Part shown: piece after piece, positions 41,136-49,471 of the stretch
Layout: each line of letters opens with the position of its first letter
How positions within the stretch are numbered: position 1 is the first letter of the stretch
Translations under genes and position numbers: made by a program
NCBI RefSeq assembly: GCF_016031655.1
Contig: NZ_JACCHQ010000003.1
Coordinates: 248,001-312,000 of the forward strand
Direction of reading: 5' to 3'
DNA: 64,000 nt
Source: Bradyrhizobium glycinis
GTDB taxonomy: Bacteria > Pseudomonadota > Alphaproteobacteria > Rhizobiales > Xanthobacteraceae
The notes under the pieces: model-generated
What the model was told of the DNA's origin: nothing
What the model saw: only the letters and a program-made list of their open reading frames with translations
Database searches by the model: none

Positions 41136-43583
41136 GGTGCGCTGGCCGAAATCGGCGAGGAGCTTTCCAATCTCGGCCGCGGGCCGCGCGGCGCTGAACA
41201 GAAATCCCTGCACCTCGTTGCAGCCTTCGGCGCGCAGCCAGTCGAGCTGATCCTCGGTCTCCACGCCCTCCGCGGTCGTCGTGATGTTGAGGCTGCGGCC
41301 GAGCCCGGAGATCGCGCGCACGATCGCACCGCAGTCGGGCCGCTGCGCCAGATCCTTGACGAAAGAGCGGTCGATCTTGATCTTGTCGAAAGGAAAGCTG
41401 CGGAGATAGCTCAGGCTGGAATAGCCGGTGCCGAAATCGTCCATGGAAATGCCGACGCCGAGTTCGCGCAATTGGTGCAAGGTGGCGACATTGGCGTCGG
41501 TCTCGGCCAGGAAGATCGACTCGGTGATCTCGAGCTCGAGCCGCTTCGGCGACAGGCCGGACTGCGCCAGGGCCGAGATCACGACCTGGACCAGGTTGCG
41601 GCTGCGAAATTGTGCCGGCGACAGGTTGACGGCGACCTTGACGTCGACGGGCCATTTCACCGCCTCGGTGCAGGCTTCGCGCAGCACCCATTCGCCGAGC
41701 TGGGTGATCAGGCCGATGTCTTCGGCGACGGGTATGAATTCCGCGGGCGAGATCATGCCCTTGTCCGGATGACGCCAGCGCAGCAGCGACTCGAATCCGG
41801 AGATGCGGTCGGAGGCGATCGACACCAGCGGCTGATAGTGCAGCTCGAACTCGCCGTTGGCGAACGCCCGGCGTAGATCCAGCTCCATGTCGCGGCGCCT
41901 CTGCGCCTGGAGGTCCATCTCACGCTCGAAGAAGTGGTGCACGCCGCCGCCGTCGGCCTTCGCCCGGTACAGTGCCATGTCGGCATTGCGCATCAACTCC
42001 TCCGGCGTGGTACCGTCGCCCGGGGACAGCGCGATGCCGATGCTGGCGCCGATCACCATCTCCTGTCCATCGACGTCGTGAGGCGCCTTGAGCATGTCGA
42101 TCAGCAGGGACGCGCAGGCGCTGGCCTCGTTCGGCGAGACGTCGGCAGCCAAGATGACGGCGAACTCGTCGCCGCCGAGCCGCGCGGCGAGATTGGTGCC
42201 GCGGACCGCAATGGTCAGGCGCTCGGCGACGTGCTTCAACAGGCGATCGCCCACCGGATGACCGAAGGAATCGTTGATGTTCTTGAACAGGTCGAGATCG
42301 ATGTAGAGCACACCGACCCGTTTTCCCGCAGCCTGGTCCAGCGCCTGCTTCAGGCGCTCCTGGAAGTGTTCGCGGTTCGGCAGATCGGTGAGCCCGTCAT
42401 GATGCGCCATATAGGCGATGCGCGCTTCGGCCTTGCGCCGTTCGGTGATGTCGACCACCGCCACCAGATAGCCATCGCGCTCGTCGAAGGCGACGCGACG
42501 GCCGAAGGTGAGCACCTCGATCTCGCTGCCGTCGGCGCGCAAGTGCCGCCAGTTGCGCGAGGAGTGGTAGGCGTCGCCGAGGCGCTCCAGCGCCGCGGCG
42601 TGACTGTCCCACTCGTCCTCCGGCCAGATCTCGTGCAGCTTCATGCGCAGGAAGGTCGCGCGGCTGTAGCCATAGTGCTGGACCGCGGCGTCGTTGACGC
42701 TGAGGAACTCCTTGGTCTCCGCGTCGAACACCCACATCGGCATTGGATTATTGTCGAACAGGAGGCGGAACGAAGCATCGCGCCGCTTCAGGATGGTGAC
42801 ATCGGAGATGGTCAGCGAGACCACGTCGGCAAAGGCCGTGGCGCTGAGCCTGAGGTAGCGCCCCTCGCTCTCGAGCTCGAGCTGCTCGCAGCGGCCGCCC
42901 GAAACGGCCTTGAGCAGGAATTCCATCACCTCGGGCAAAGCCAGCAGCGTGCCGCCTTCGCCGATCCGCCGCCACAACAGGCTTGCGCCTGCAACCTTCA
43001 GCAGCTCACCCGCACTCTTGTTGTGGTGCACGACCTGAAGGTCGAACGGCTTGCCGGCGGCATTGCGCAGCGTCGCCAGGGAGACCACCGCGTCGTCGGT
43101 CGCGGAAAAGATGGCGTCGAGGAGATTGTATTGCGCGCCGCGCTCGTTGACATAGGCGCCGATCAGCGTAGCGCCCCAGCGCGAGGACGTCGGCAGCGCC
43201 AGCACGTCGTAGGTCCTGACCATGCCGTCGCGCACGCAATGCGCGCTCGCCTGGTGCGGCCGTCCGGCCGCCAGCGCGCTCGCCGCCGCTTCCGACAGCG
43301 CCGTGGCGCAGTCCGGCGAGAGTTCGGCGACCGGAATGTCCCAGCGCTCCTCACCGAGCCATTTCTGCACGTAGCGTCCGCTGCGCGACAGCTCGAGCAG
43401 GCCATCGTTTTTCAAGAGCGCGATGTGGTCGGCAAGCCGCCCGAGACTGCCAAGCATGACGTCCTCGTAGCGCGGCAGCCGCTCGCCCGGCTTCAACGCC
43501 GCACGCCATTTGCGCTGAAGCACCGGGATGTCGTCGAACATTTCGGCGGCCGGTTTTCCCGGCATCTTCTTCGCGGCAGTCAT
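41121..43583 (-). CDS. PAS-GGDEF-EAL c-di-GMP signalling protein
   Basis: 820 aa, cytoplasmic, no membrane segment. An N-terminal domain (about 15-140) and a second region (about 150-265) look PAS-like; a clearer PAS follows (about 270-385, MWVFDAETKEFLSVNDAAVQ). The GGDEF domain has an intact GGDEF at 470-474. The I-site upstream reads RGTN, not R-x-x-D, so product inhibition is probably lost. The EAL domain has an ESL variant at 598-600 plus NLSPAQF, EITES, DDFGTGYSS and EGVET, so phosphodiesterase activity is likely. It could act as a switchable enzyme for c-di-GMP. 15-base tail overlap with the serine-hydrolase gene. Confidence 0.95.
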   Translation of the reverse strand: MTAAKKMPGKPAAEMFDDIPVLQRKWRAALKPGERLPRYEDVMLGSLGRLADHIALLKNDGLLELSRSGRYVQKWLGEERWDIPVAELSPDCATALSEAAASALAAGRPHQASAHCVRDGMVRTYDVLALPTSSRWGATLIGAYVNERGAQYNLLDAIFSATDDAVVSLATLRNAAGKPFDLQVVHHNKSAGELLKVAGASLLWRRIGEGGTLLALPEVMEFLLKAVSGGRCEQLELESEGRYLRLSATAFADVVSLTISDVTILKRRDASFRLLFDNNPMPMWVFDAETKEFLSVNDAAVQHYGYSRATFLRMKLHEIWPEDEWDSHAAALERLGDAYHSSRNWRHLRADGSEIEVLTFGRRVAFDERDGYLVAVVDITERRKAEARIAYMAHHDGLTDLPNREHFQERLKQALDQAAGKRVGVLYIDLDLFKNINDSFGHPVGDRLLKHVAERLTIAVRGTNLAARLGGDEFAVILAADVSPNEASACASLLIDMLKAPHDVDGQEMVIGASIGIALSPGDGTTPEELMRNADMALYRAKADGGGVHHFFEREMDLQAQRRRDMELDLRRAFANGEFELHYQPLVSIASDRISGFESLLRWRHPDKGMISPAEFIPVAEDIGLITQLGEWVLREACTEAVKWPVDVKVAVNLSPAQFRSRNLVQVVISALAQSGLSPKRLELEITESIFLAETDANVATLHQLRELGVGISMDDFGTGYSSLSYLRSFPFDKIKIDRSFVKDLAQRPDCGAIVRAISGLGRSLNITTTAEGVETEDQLDWLRAEGCNEVQGFLFSAARPAAEIGKLLADFGQRTSRAA

Positions 43584-43742
43584 TGCAGTCCCCAACGCAC
43601 TTTGACGCCGCATCCAATGCAGGCGCGCTTAACGACGTGTAAAAAGCGCGCAGGCGCGGGTTCCATTCAGTGATTATGACAGTTTTAAGTCAGGTGTTGG
43701 TTAGCGGGCGTTAGAGACTCTGACAGTTGCGCGAAGCTGCTC

Positions 43743-43880
43743 TCGTGTCCCGGACGCGACCCAGCGCGTAAGCGGTGCGGCGCAGAGCCGGGATCCAGGA
43801 GGCGACGTGCTCGCTGCTGCATGGGCCCCGGCTCTGCAACGCACCGCCAAAGAGGCGCTGCGCTGTGTCCGGGGCACGAG
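43743..43880. repeat. dispersed inverted repeat, family D
   Basis: Arms CTCGTGTCCCGGAC and GTCCGGGGCACGAG enclose about 110 bases with further imperfect complementarity (GCAGAGCCGGG ... CCCGGCTCTGC). It sits upstream of the GGDEF-EAL gene. I recall this CGTGTCCCGGACGCG family from many Bradyrhizobium genomes. Confidence 0.85.
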
Positions 43881-43914
43881 ACGTAAGTTTGCGGCACACA
43901 GCTGCCTCCACCAT

Positions 43915-43995
43915 CGTCATTGCGAGCGCAGCGAAGCAATCCAGCAATGTATCCGCGGAAAGATTCTGGATTGCTTCGCTGCGCTCGCAATGACG
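43915..43995. repeat. dispersed palindromic repeat, family A copy 2
   Basis: CGTCATTGCGAGCGCAGCGA ... TCGCTGCGCTCGCAATGACG. The outer arms are identical to those of the copy at 19905-19984; the loop differs (CAATGTATCCGCGGAAA). Confidence 0.95.
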
Positions 43996-44091
43996 GAGCA
44001 AGTGGCGTCGGCGCCATTCCGCAACCGGCATTTCACCCGCAGACACAGTTTCGCATCCTCGCGGCGCATCTCGCCCGAGCTCTGCCTTTTG

Positions 44092-44635
44092 GCTTCGCCC
44101 TCTGTGAAAAGGGCGCAGGGAAGACCGGGTGCCGGCCGGGCACCCACGGTCCACTGTGCGAAAGGTGGCAACGAAGAATTTGCACAGCGGCATACAGGTG
44201 AAGCCAAACATCCGGCCTTCCCTGCGCAGTGGCTTTACGGCTTATGTCGTGCTCTCCCCGGGGAGCGATGCACTATTGCCCCCGTCGCCTTGCGGATGGC
44301 TGACGCATGGGCCCGGTTGGGCCGCTCACATCACCGCAAGACTTGGCGCACAGACCCCGGGCGCCAGGACCACACGATTTTGCCGTACGCCGATGGCACC
44401 GGTCGTATGCGCGAGGTCTTTGCTCACGGTTGCCCGCCCTGCAAACCCTTTCGCGCCAACGCCATCAGAGTCCACCGCCGCCCGGCCCGCGTTCGTGACG
44501 ATCGCGATACGCCCCTCTTCCTTGGGCCGGAGTGCGGCAAGATATACGCTGTTTCCGAATTTCGGCAAAGCGGAATATTTTATGCAGAATGCGTTGACCT
44601 AGCGCTCGCGTGTTTTGCCCGTCGGGCAACGCAAG
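44092..44635. repeat. long (about 540-base) dispersed non-coding element, family E
   Basis: Starts near TTCGCCCTCTGTGAAAAGGG and ends near GCCCGTCGGGCAACG. It contains an inverted repeat GCGCAGGGAAGACCGG (44113-44128) / CCGGCCTTCCCTGCGC (44212-44227), an inner hairpin GGGTGCCGGCCGGGCACCC, and the strongly patterned stretch GTGCTCTCCCCGGGGA. Frames run through it but give no protein-like sequence. I recall closely similar elements scattered in Bradyrhizobium and Rhodopseudomonas genomes; function unknown. It lies between two other repeats and a small gene. Confidence 0.7.
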
Positions 44636-44653
44636 GGATCGTAGCCTACCCCA

Positions 44654-44848
44654 CTAATCCTCGCTGGAGGCCGCCGAGCGGTTGCGCAAATAGGCCTGGG
44701 ACAGCAGGAAGAACAATGCGCGCTCGCCTTGATATTTGGCGGACGGACGCGTGCGCTCGAAACCGTCGGCAAATATCTTGCCGGACTGGTCGCACACCTG
44801 CCACCGCCAGCCGAACCGCTTGCGCCTGGTGAGGATCACTTCGAACAT
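44654..44848 (-). CDS. small conserved hypothetical protein
   Basis: 64 aa from the ATG at 44848: MFEVILTRRKRFGWRWQVCD continuing into SGKIFADGFERTRPSAKYQG and a C-terminal helix. This looks like a small beta-beta-beta-alpha domain resembling a rhizobial family in which a W-x-W-x-V core and R-T-R-x-x-A-x-Y motif recur. A longer start at 44932 exists but adds unconserved residues. No strong ribosome site. Function unknown. Confidence 0.6.
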   Translation of the reverse strand: MFEVILTRRKRFGWRWQVCDQSGKIFADGFERTRPSAKYQGERALFFLLSQAYLRNRSAASSED

Positions 44849-45228
44849 GCCGACGAGCCTGGTCCCTGCTCCATGCCGGTCCTGCAAGGCATGCGCCTGC
44901 TCCGGCCTCCCCGTTAGACGGACGCCAGACATATAGCGCAGCAGGATGGAAAGAGAATAAAATTGATTATCGGAAATACATATCGTCCACGGTCGTGGAG
45001 ACTCGTCCACGGTCGAGTGAGACGCGCCGCTGCTGGAATAAGCCGGTGACGCAGGTGTTTCCCGGCCCCTGCACGCGATTGATGACACTACCCGTGTTCA
45101 AAATGAGAACACAGAGAAGCGGCGGAGGTTACTTGGCAGAAACCCGCTGAAGGTGACGGTAATAGAAGACGCACATCCGTGCGCGCGATGAGAATCGTCG
45201 TGCCGGAGCCTCTCGTCGCCGGCTGCCC
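44849..45228. other. 380-base region with no recognised gene
   Basis: AT-richer than its surroundings around 44930-44990 and containing a direct repeat of CGTCCACGGTCG (44989-45000 and 45005-45016). It probably holds the promoter of the small gene 44654-44848 and the end of 45229-46302. Nothing else seen. Confidence 0.45.
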
Positions 45229-46302
45229 CTAGCGCGCGATGACTTCGACTTCACCGTCGACGCCGTTGACGACGTTGAATCCGCGCTCGTAGACCTTGCC
45301 CTCGTTCTTGGCGATGGCGCGGTATTCCCCCTCGGACAGCACGACGCGCGGGAACGCGCCGATCGATTCCTTGATGACGTCGCCGCCCGGGGTCAGCACC
45401 GACCAGGCGGTGTTGGCGAGCGCCTCGCCGCCCCTGTCGCTGACCAGCTTGAGCGTGATGACGGCGGCGCGGTGGGTGATGGTGACGTCGGTGAGCTTGC
45501 CGGCCTGGACGCGGATGTCCGAGCGCACCACCGAATTGGCATCGCCGTAGTTGGAGACGATGTAGTAGGTGCCCTCCGGGATCAGCACGACGTCGCCGGC
45601 GGCGACGTTCGGCACCAGGGAGGCGCGCTCGCCCGCCTCGAACTGGCTGCCCTTGTAGATCGCGAACGAGATCTGGTTCTGCGGAATGCGGCTGGTGCCG
45701 ACGCGGCCCTCGATGCGCAGGCCGCCGGCCGGCAGGACGAAAGATTCGCGATTGGTCTCGGACTTCAGGCTGACGGTGCGCACCGCGCTGACGAGACCGA
45801 AGGCGACGTGGACGACATAATTGCCGGGCGGCAGCACGATGTTCGGCGTCCCGCTGCGGTCCTCGCGGATCAGCTTGAAGGTGCCGTTCTCGTCGGGCCG
45901 GTCGGCAAACACGCGCCAGACCAGACCGCTGGTGATCGGGGCCGAGTCCTTGCCGTATTTCGCCGTCAGCGACAGCACGCCCTGTCCGGGCACAGCCGCA
46001 TTCAGCGGGGCGGCCGGCGGCACGGTCGAGACTGCAGGCGGTGGCATGCTCGGGGTCGCCGGCTGCATCAGGGTCGGCGGCAGGCTTGGGGGTCCCGCGC
46101 CCGGCCCGGAAGGCGGCGCCAGGCTGACGGCGTTACCTGGGTCGGGCACCGAGGCCGGCGGCACCGGCGGCGGACGATCCGAGAAAAGCTGCGCCTGGGC
46201 GGGGTTTCGGCCGGAAATAAAGAGACAAGCGCCAAGGATCAGCGCCGGCAGCAGCCTGCCGCTGCGCCGCCGTCCGCTGATGCCGTCACCCCCGCGTGTC
46301 AT
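45229..46302 (-). CDS. exported proline-rich protein with beta-sandwich repeats
   Basis: 357 aa. Signal peptide about 1-37 (SGRNPAQAQ). A Pro-rich linker (about 40-105, PPPVPPASVPDPG ...) leads to about three related beta-sandwich modules resembling carboxypeptidase-regulatory-like or FixG-type folds: NIVLPPGNYVVHVAFGLVSA, VLIPEGTYYIVSNYGDANSV and RVVLSEGEYRAIAKNEGKVY, each with a P/E-G-x-Y turn. No catalytic residues. A periplasmic or surface-binding role is inferred. AGGGAGC precedes the ATG. Confidence 0.8.
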   Translation of the reverse strand: MTRGGDGISGRRRSGRLLPALILGACLFISGRNPAQAQLFSDRPPPVPPASVPDPGNAVSLAPPSGPGAGPPSLPPTLMQPATPSMPPPAVSTVPPAAPLNAAVPGQGVLSLTAKYGKDSAPITSGLVWRVFADRPDENGTFKLIREDRSGTPNIVLPPGNYVVHVAFGLVSAVRTVSLKSETNRESFVLPAGGLRIEGRVGTSRIPQNQISFAIYKGSQFEAGERASLVPNVAAGDVVLIPEGTYYIVSNYGDANSVVRSDIRVQAGKLTDVTITHRAAVITLKLVSDRGGEALANTAWSVLTPGGDVIKESIGAFPRVVLSEGEYRAIAKNEGKVYERGFNVVNGVDGEVEVIAR

Positions 46303-46549
46303 GCTCCCTGCTTTTCACCGAAAACGCGGCAAATTCAAGCCTCTGAAACCCCAGGGAATACGGCTTCGGGACTTCGGTGGAACCTGCTTGACGGCTGCGT
46401 GATTAGTTCGGAAGCAACCGCTCCTCGCCATATTCCTGCCCTGTGCCCTTTCCAAAGCGGCATAAACCATGCTTCGCCCCTGATATGGCGGAGAGCAAAT
46501 GCGATGCCTAGTCTGACGATGCGGGCTGGCCCGGCGTAGGAGAGTTTCG

Positions 46550-47596
46550 GTGCTGGACAGATTGAAAGGCCGGGGCGCGAACGGCTCGAACGGCGAGAAA
46601 GTGGGCGAAAAAGTCGGCTTGGGCAGCATCCGCCGGCCGGTGATCGGCCTTGCCCTCGGCGGCGGCGCGGCGCGCGGCTTTGCCCATATCGGTATCCTGA
46701 GGACCCTGATTGCCAACGGAATCGTGCCCGATGTCGTGGTCGGCACGTCCATCGGTGCTGTGGTCGGCGGCCTCCACGCGGCCGGCCGGCTCGATACGTT
46801 CGAAGAATGGGGGCGCAGCCTGCAAGGGATGCGCAACATCCTCGGCTACCTCGATATCCGTCTCAACGGCTCCGGCCTGCTCGGGGGCGAGAAGCTCGCG
46901 ACCCGGCTCGAGGAGGCGATCGGGCAGATCCTGATCGAGGACCTGCCCATCAAGTTCGCGAGCGTCGCGACCGAGGTTCGCACCGGTCACGAGATCTGGC
47001 TGACGCGCGGCCGCGTGGTCGATGCCATGCGCGCGTCCTACGCCCTGCCCGGCATCTTCGCGCCCGTGCTGGTCGGCGACCGCTGGCTGGTCGACGGCGC
47101 ACTTGTGAACCCGGTGCCGGTTTCGGCCGCCCGCGCGCTCGGCGCCGAAATCGTCATCGCCGCAAATCTTTCCAGCGACATCTTCACCCATTCCACCACG
47201 ATCTATTCGCACGGCGCAGTGCCCAGCCCGGTGGTGCCGGTGGCCGAGGAGCCGGCGACCAAACGGCGCTTCTCGCGCCTGTTCTCGCCCGAGAAGACGG
47301 TGAAGCGCGAGTTCTTCGGCGCTGGCGGCCGGCCCGGCATTTCCTCGGTGATGGTGGACGCCTTCAACATCATGCAGGACCGCATCACCCGCGCCCGTCT
47401 TGCCGGCGATCCGCCCGACATGCTGATCACGCCGCGGGTCGGCCAGTTCGGCTGGTTCGACTTCCACCGCGCCGAAGACCTGATCGCACATGGCGCGCGC
47501 GCCGCCGAGCGCGCGCTGGAGTCCATCCAGGAGGCGATCCACGTGCTGGCGCCGGCGCCCGCGGGCACTGCGCCGAAAGCGGACGAGCAGGCCTGA
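46550..47596 (+). CDS. patatin-like phospholipase family protein (RssA-type)
   Basis: 348 aa, single patatin domain. The Ser-Asp dyad is intact: GTSIGAVVGG (G-x-S-x-G nucleophile) and RWLVDGALVNPVP (Asp of the D-G-A/G motif). The oxyanion loop LALGGGAARGFAHIGIL is textbook. GTG start with AGGAGA 7 bases upstream. Acyl hydrolase acting on membrane lipids or acyl-proteins; exact substrate unknown. Its stop codon abuts the convergent CBS gene. Residues about 220-245 form a basic insertion (ATKRRFSRLFSPEKTVKREF). Confidence 0.93.
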   Translation: MLDRLKGRGANGSNGEKVGEKVGLGSIRRPVIGLALGGGAARGFAHIGILRTLIANGIVPDVVVGTSIGAVVGGLHAAGRLDTFEEWGRSLQGMRNILGYLDIRLNGSGLLGGEKLATRLEEAIGQILIEDLPIKFASVATEVRTGHEIWLTRGRVVDAMRASYALPGIFAPVLVGDRWLVDGALVNPVPVSAARALGAEIVIAANLSSDIFTHSTTIYSHGAVPSPVVPVAEEPATKRRFSRLFSPEKTVKREFFGAGGRPGISSVMVDAFNIMQDRITRARLAGDPPDMLITPRVGQFGWFDFHRAEDLIAHGARAAERALESIQEAIHVLAPAPAGTAPKADEQA

Positions 47597-48025
47597 TCAG
47601 GCGGTCTTGATGTAGTCGCGCAGGGCTTCCTGCTCGGTCTCATATTCGCGGACACGCCATTTGACTATGTCGCCGATCGAGATCAGGCCGACCACCTTGC
47701 CGTTCTCGATCACGGGCAGGTGCCGGAACTTGCCCGTGGTCATCACCTCCATCAGCTCGGCGACGGTGTCGGTCTCCTTGCAGGTCACGACCTTGCGGGT
47801 CATCACCTCCGAGACCGGCGCCTCCAGCACGCCGGCGCCGCGCTCGCCGAGCACGCGCACAATGTCGCGCTCCGACAGGATGCCCTCGACCCGGCTCTGG
47901 TCCATCACCAGCACCGCGCCGATCTTCTTCTCAGCCAGCAGCTTGATCGCGTCCGCCAGCTTGGCGTCGGGCTCGACGCTCACGATCTGGTGGCCCTTGG
48001 TGTTCAGAATGGAACGTACCGTCAT
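47597..48025 (-). CDS. CBS-domain protein
   Basis: 142 aa, exactly one CBS pair (Bateman module): first CBS about 8-65 (VSVEPDAKLADAIKLLAEKK, SERDIVRVL), second about 72-130 (VMTRKVVTCKETDTVAELME, GLISIGDIVKWRV). Such stand-alone proteins bind adenine nucleotides and sense energy state or regulate partners. Start ATG 48025; a longer start at 48088 adds 21 unconserved residues. Cytoplasmic, probably dimeric. Confidence 0.93.
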   Translation of the reverse strand: MTVRSILNTKGHQIVSVEPDAKLADAIKLLAEKKIGAVLVMDQSRVEGILSERDIVRVLGERGAGVLEAPVSEVMTRKVVTCKETDTVAELMEVMTTGKFRHLPVIENGKVVGLISIGDIVKWRVREYETEQEALRDYIKTA

Positions 48026-48212
48026 TGTCGCCTCCCTGAATCGGAGCCGTCCGCCTTTGGCGGTCCGGACTTGTTCGCGAGTCTTCAACTAACAGTTACA
48101 GCGCCGGTTCACGCTCGTGCGCTTTGCCAAGCATCGTCGCTAAAGACGTGTCGCTTCGGAACATTCTTCGCGGGAATGATGGATGAATTCGGGCCGCGTC
48201 GCAAGCGCCGCT

Positions 48213-49040
48213 TCAAATGCGGTCTGAAACGTCCCGTGATGACGCGTCCGCAGCATCGCTTCGCACGCGCGGCACGGGATCGAACAGCGCGAACAACAAC
48301 AGGCCGGCGAAGAAGCCGCCGATATGCGCCTGCCAGGCCACGCTCGTGGTTTCTGCATCGACCCCGATCGCCCCCACGCCGAAGATGATGTTGACGCCGA
48401 ACCACACTGCGAGGAAGCCGACCACCCGCCCGTCACGCAGCGCGCGCGACAGCGGCAGCGCCGGAACTTTCGCGGCGGTATCGGCATCCGATCGGCTGAA
48501 CGACAGGAAGCTGCCGCGGACGAAGGCAAAGCGGATTGCGGCTGCCATCGCGCCCGACACCGAGGCCGAGGCGCCGATCATCGGCGCCACCGCATGCTCA
48601 TGGGTGATGAGATGGGCGAGCGCGCCGGCCGCCGCCGTCACGGCCAGGAAAACGAAGAACCTGATGGTGCCGAAACGCCGCGCCAACGCGCTGCCGAACG
48701 GCAGCAGCCACAGCACGTTGAAGCCGAGATGGGTGAGATTGGCGTGCAGCAGCGAATAAGTGACGAAGGTCCAGACCTTCGCCCCCGCCCCGCCCGGGAT
48801 CTGCAGATTGAGCAGCGAGGAATCGTAGCGCTTCGGGATGAAACCGAAGACGTCGATGGTCCAGTTCTCGAGCTCCGGCGGCAACAGCACCCGCAGATGG
48901 ATCACCGCCAGCAGCAGGATATAGGCTGTCAGCGCCGGAGGCAGCGTCAGGATCGGCTCGCGCGGAGCCTCCACGACGGCCGGCACGTCCGGAGACGAAT
49001 CTTGCGGGGAATCCAAGGCAGCTTCGCTTTCGGGCGACAT
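48213..49040 (-). CDS. rhomboid-family intramembrane serine protease
   Basis: 275 aa, six or seven transmembrane helices. Catalytic dyad: Ser in GASASVSGAM and His in VAWQAHIGGFFAG. NLTHLGFNVLWLLPFG matches the conserved His/Asn helix 2 region. The N-terminal 45 residues are acidic and cytoplasmic. Rhomboids cleave transmembrane substrates within the bilayer. The ATG at 49040 is used (MSPESEAALD). Its 5' region contains a strong terminator hairpin, see the ncRNA entry, so expression may be controlled by attenuation. Confidence 0.92.
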   Translation of the reverse strand: MSPESEAALDSPQDSSPDVPAVVEAPREPILTLPPALTAYILLLAVIHLRVLLPPELENWTIDVFGFIPKRYDSSLLNLQIPGGAGAKVWTFVTYSLLHANLTHLGFNVLWLLPFGSALARRFGTIRFFVFLAVTAAAGALAHLITHEHAVAPMIGASASVSGAMAAAIRFAFVRGSFLSFSRSDADTAAKVPALPLSRALRDGRVVGFLAVWFGVNIIFGVGAIGVDAETTSVAWQAHIGGFFAGLLLFALFDPVPRVRSDAADASSRDVSDRI

Positions 49041-49092
49041 CGGGGCGACAGGCTTGGAGATAGTCGCCTTTGCCGTCCCTGCGCAAGTGCAC

Positions 49093-49128
49093 AAAAGGAA
49101 AAGGCAGGGCCCTGGGAAAAGCCCTGCC
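49093..49128 (-). terminator. intrinsic terminator inside the rhomboid leader
   Basis: On the minus strand GGCAGGGC (49128-49121) pairs with GCCCTGCC (49110-49103) and is followed by TTTTCCTTTT. It lies 52-88 bases upstream of the rhomboid ATG, where a promoter-proximal terminator would end a short transcript. Confidence 0.75.
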
Positions 49129-49290
49129 TGTCCGTGTCGATCTTCCGGTAGCCGGAGAGATAAGGCGTATCCCCACCCCTCCCCGCGGCCCGTGACCAAA
49201 CTGTTTGACGCCCTGTACAGGCCCCGCCGAGAACCTGGAGAAAAGCGGCGAGGCTTGCGACCGCGATCACCATAGCAGGCGCGCGGCCGA
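49093..49290 (-). ncRNA. candidate small RNA or attenuated leader upstream of rhomboid gene
   Basis: Region between a CtrA-type box (49305-49320) and an intrinsic terminator (49093-49128), about 200 bases, GC-rich and with several possible stems (for example CGGCGGGGCCTGTACAGG). A reading frame from 49273 would run through the terminator and on into the rhomboid gene, so an RNA or leader is more plausible than a protein. I cannot match it to a known RNA family. The start is approximate, inferred from the promoter-like AT-rich segment. Confidence 0.4.
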
Positions 49291-49304
49291 CACGAAGTGC
49301 ATAG

Positions 49305-49320
49305 TTAATTTAACGTTAAC
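49305..49320. promoter_or_regulatory. palindromic CtrA-type site TTAA-N7-TTAAC
   Basis: TTAATTTAACGTTAAC (49305-49320) fits the CtrA consensus; the complement, read with the neighbouring G (GTTAACGTTAAATTAAC), fits it too. It lies between the rhomboid leader (minus) and the PAS_5 gene (plus), and could serve either. Confidence 0.55.
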
Positions 49321-49471
49321 GACGCAAAGGCCGGCCCAAGAAGCCTGAAAACGCGCCGGCGGCATGGACGCTGCAAATCCCCTCCTGCACAACAACAGAA
49401 GGGATCGCGGGTGCACTGAAGCGGGACAGGTCTGTCCCTTCGAGGTTGCACCCCGGGGCGAGCGTTCAATC

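Noticed and set aside
43807..44832. A 341-codon frame across the repeat block
   Set aside because: It runs through three different dispersed repeats and shows no domain or protein-like composition.
48947..49273. A 108-codon frame with a signal-like N-terminus before the rhomboid gene
   Set aside because: It runs through an intrinsic terminator and into the rhomboid 5' end; its second half is Arg/Ser/Pro-rich. A small protein ending before the terminator is not possible in this frame.
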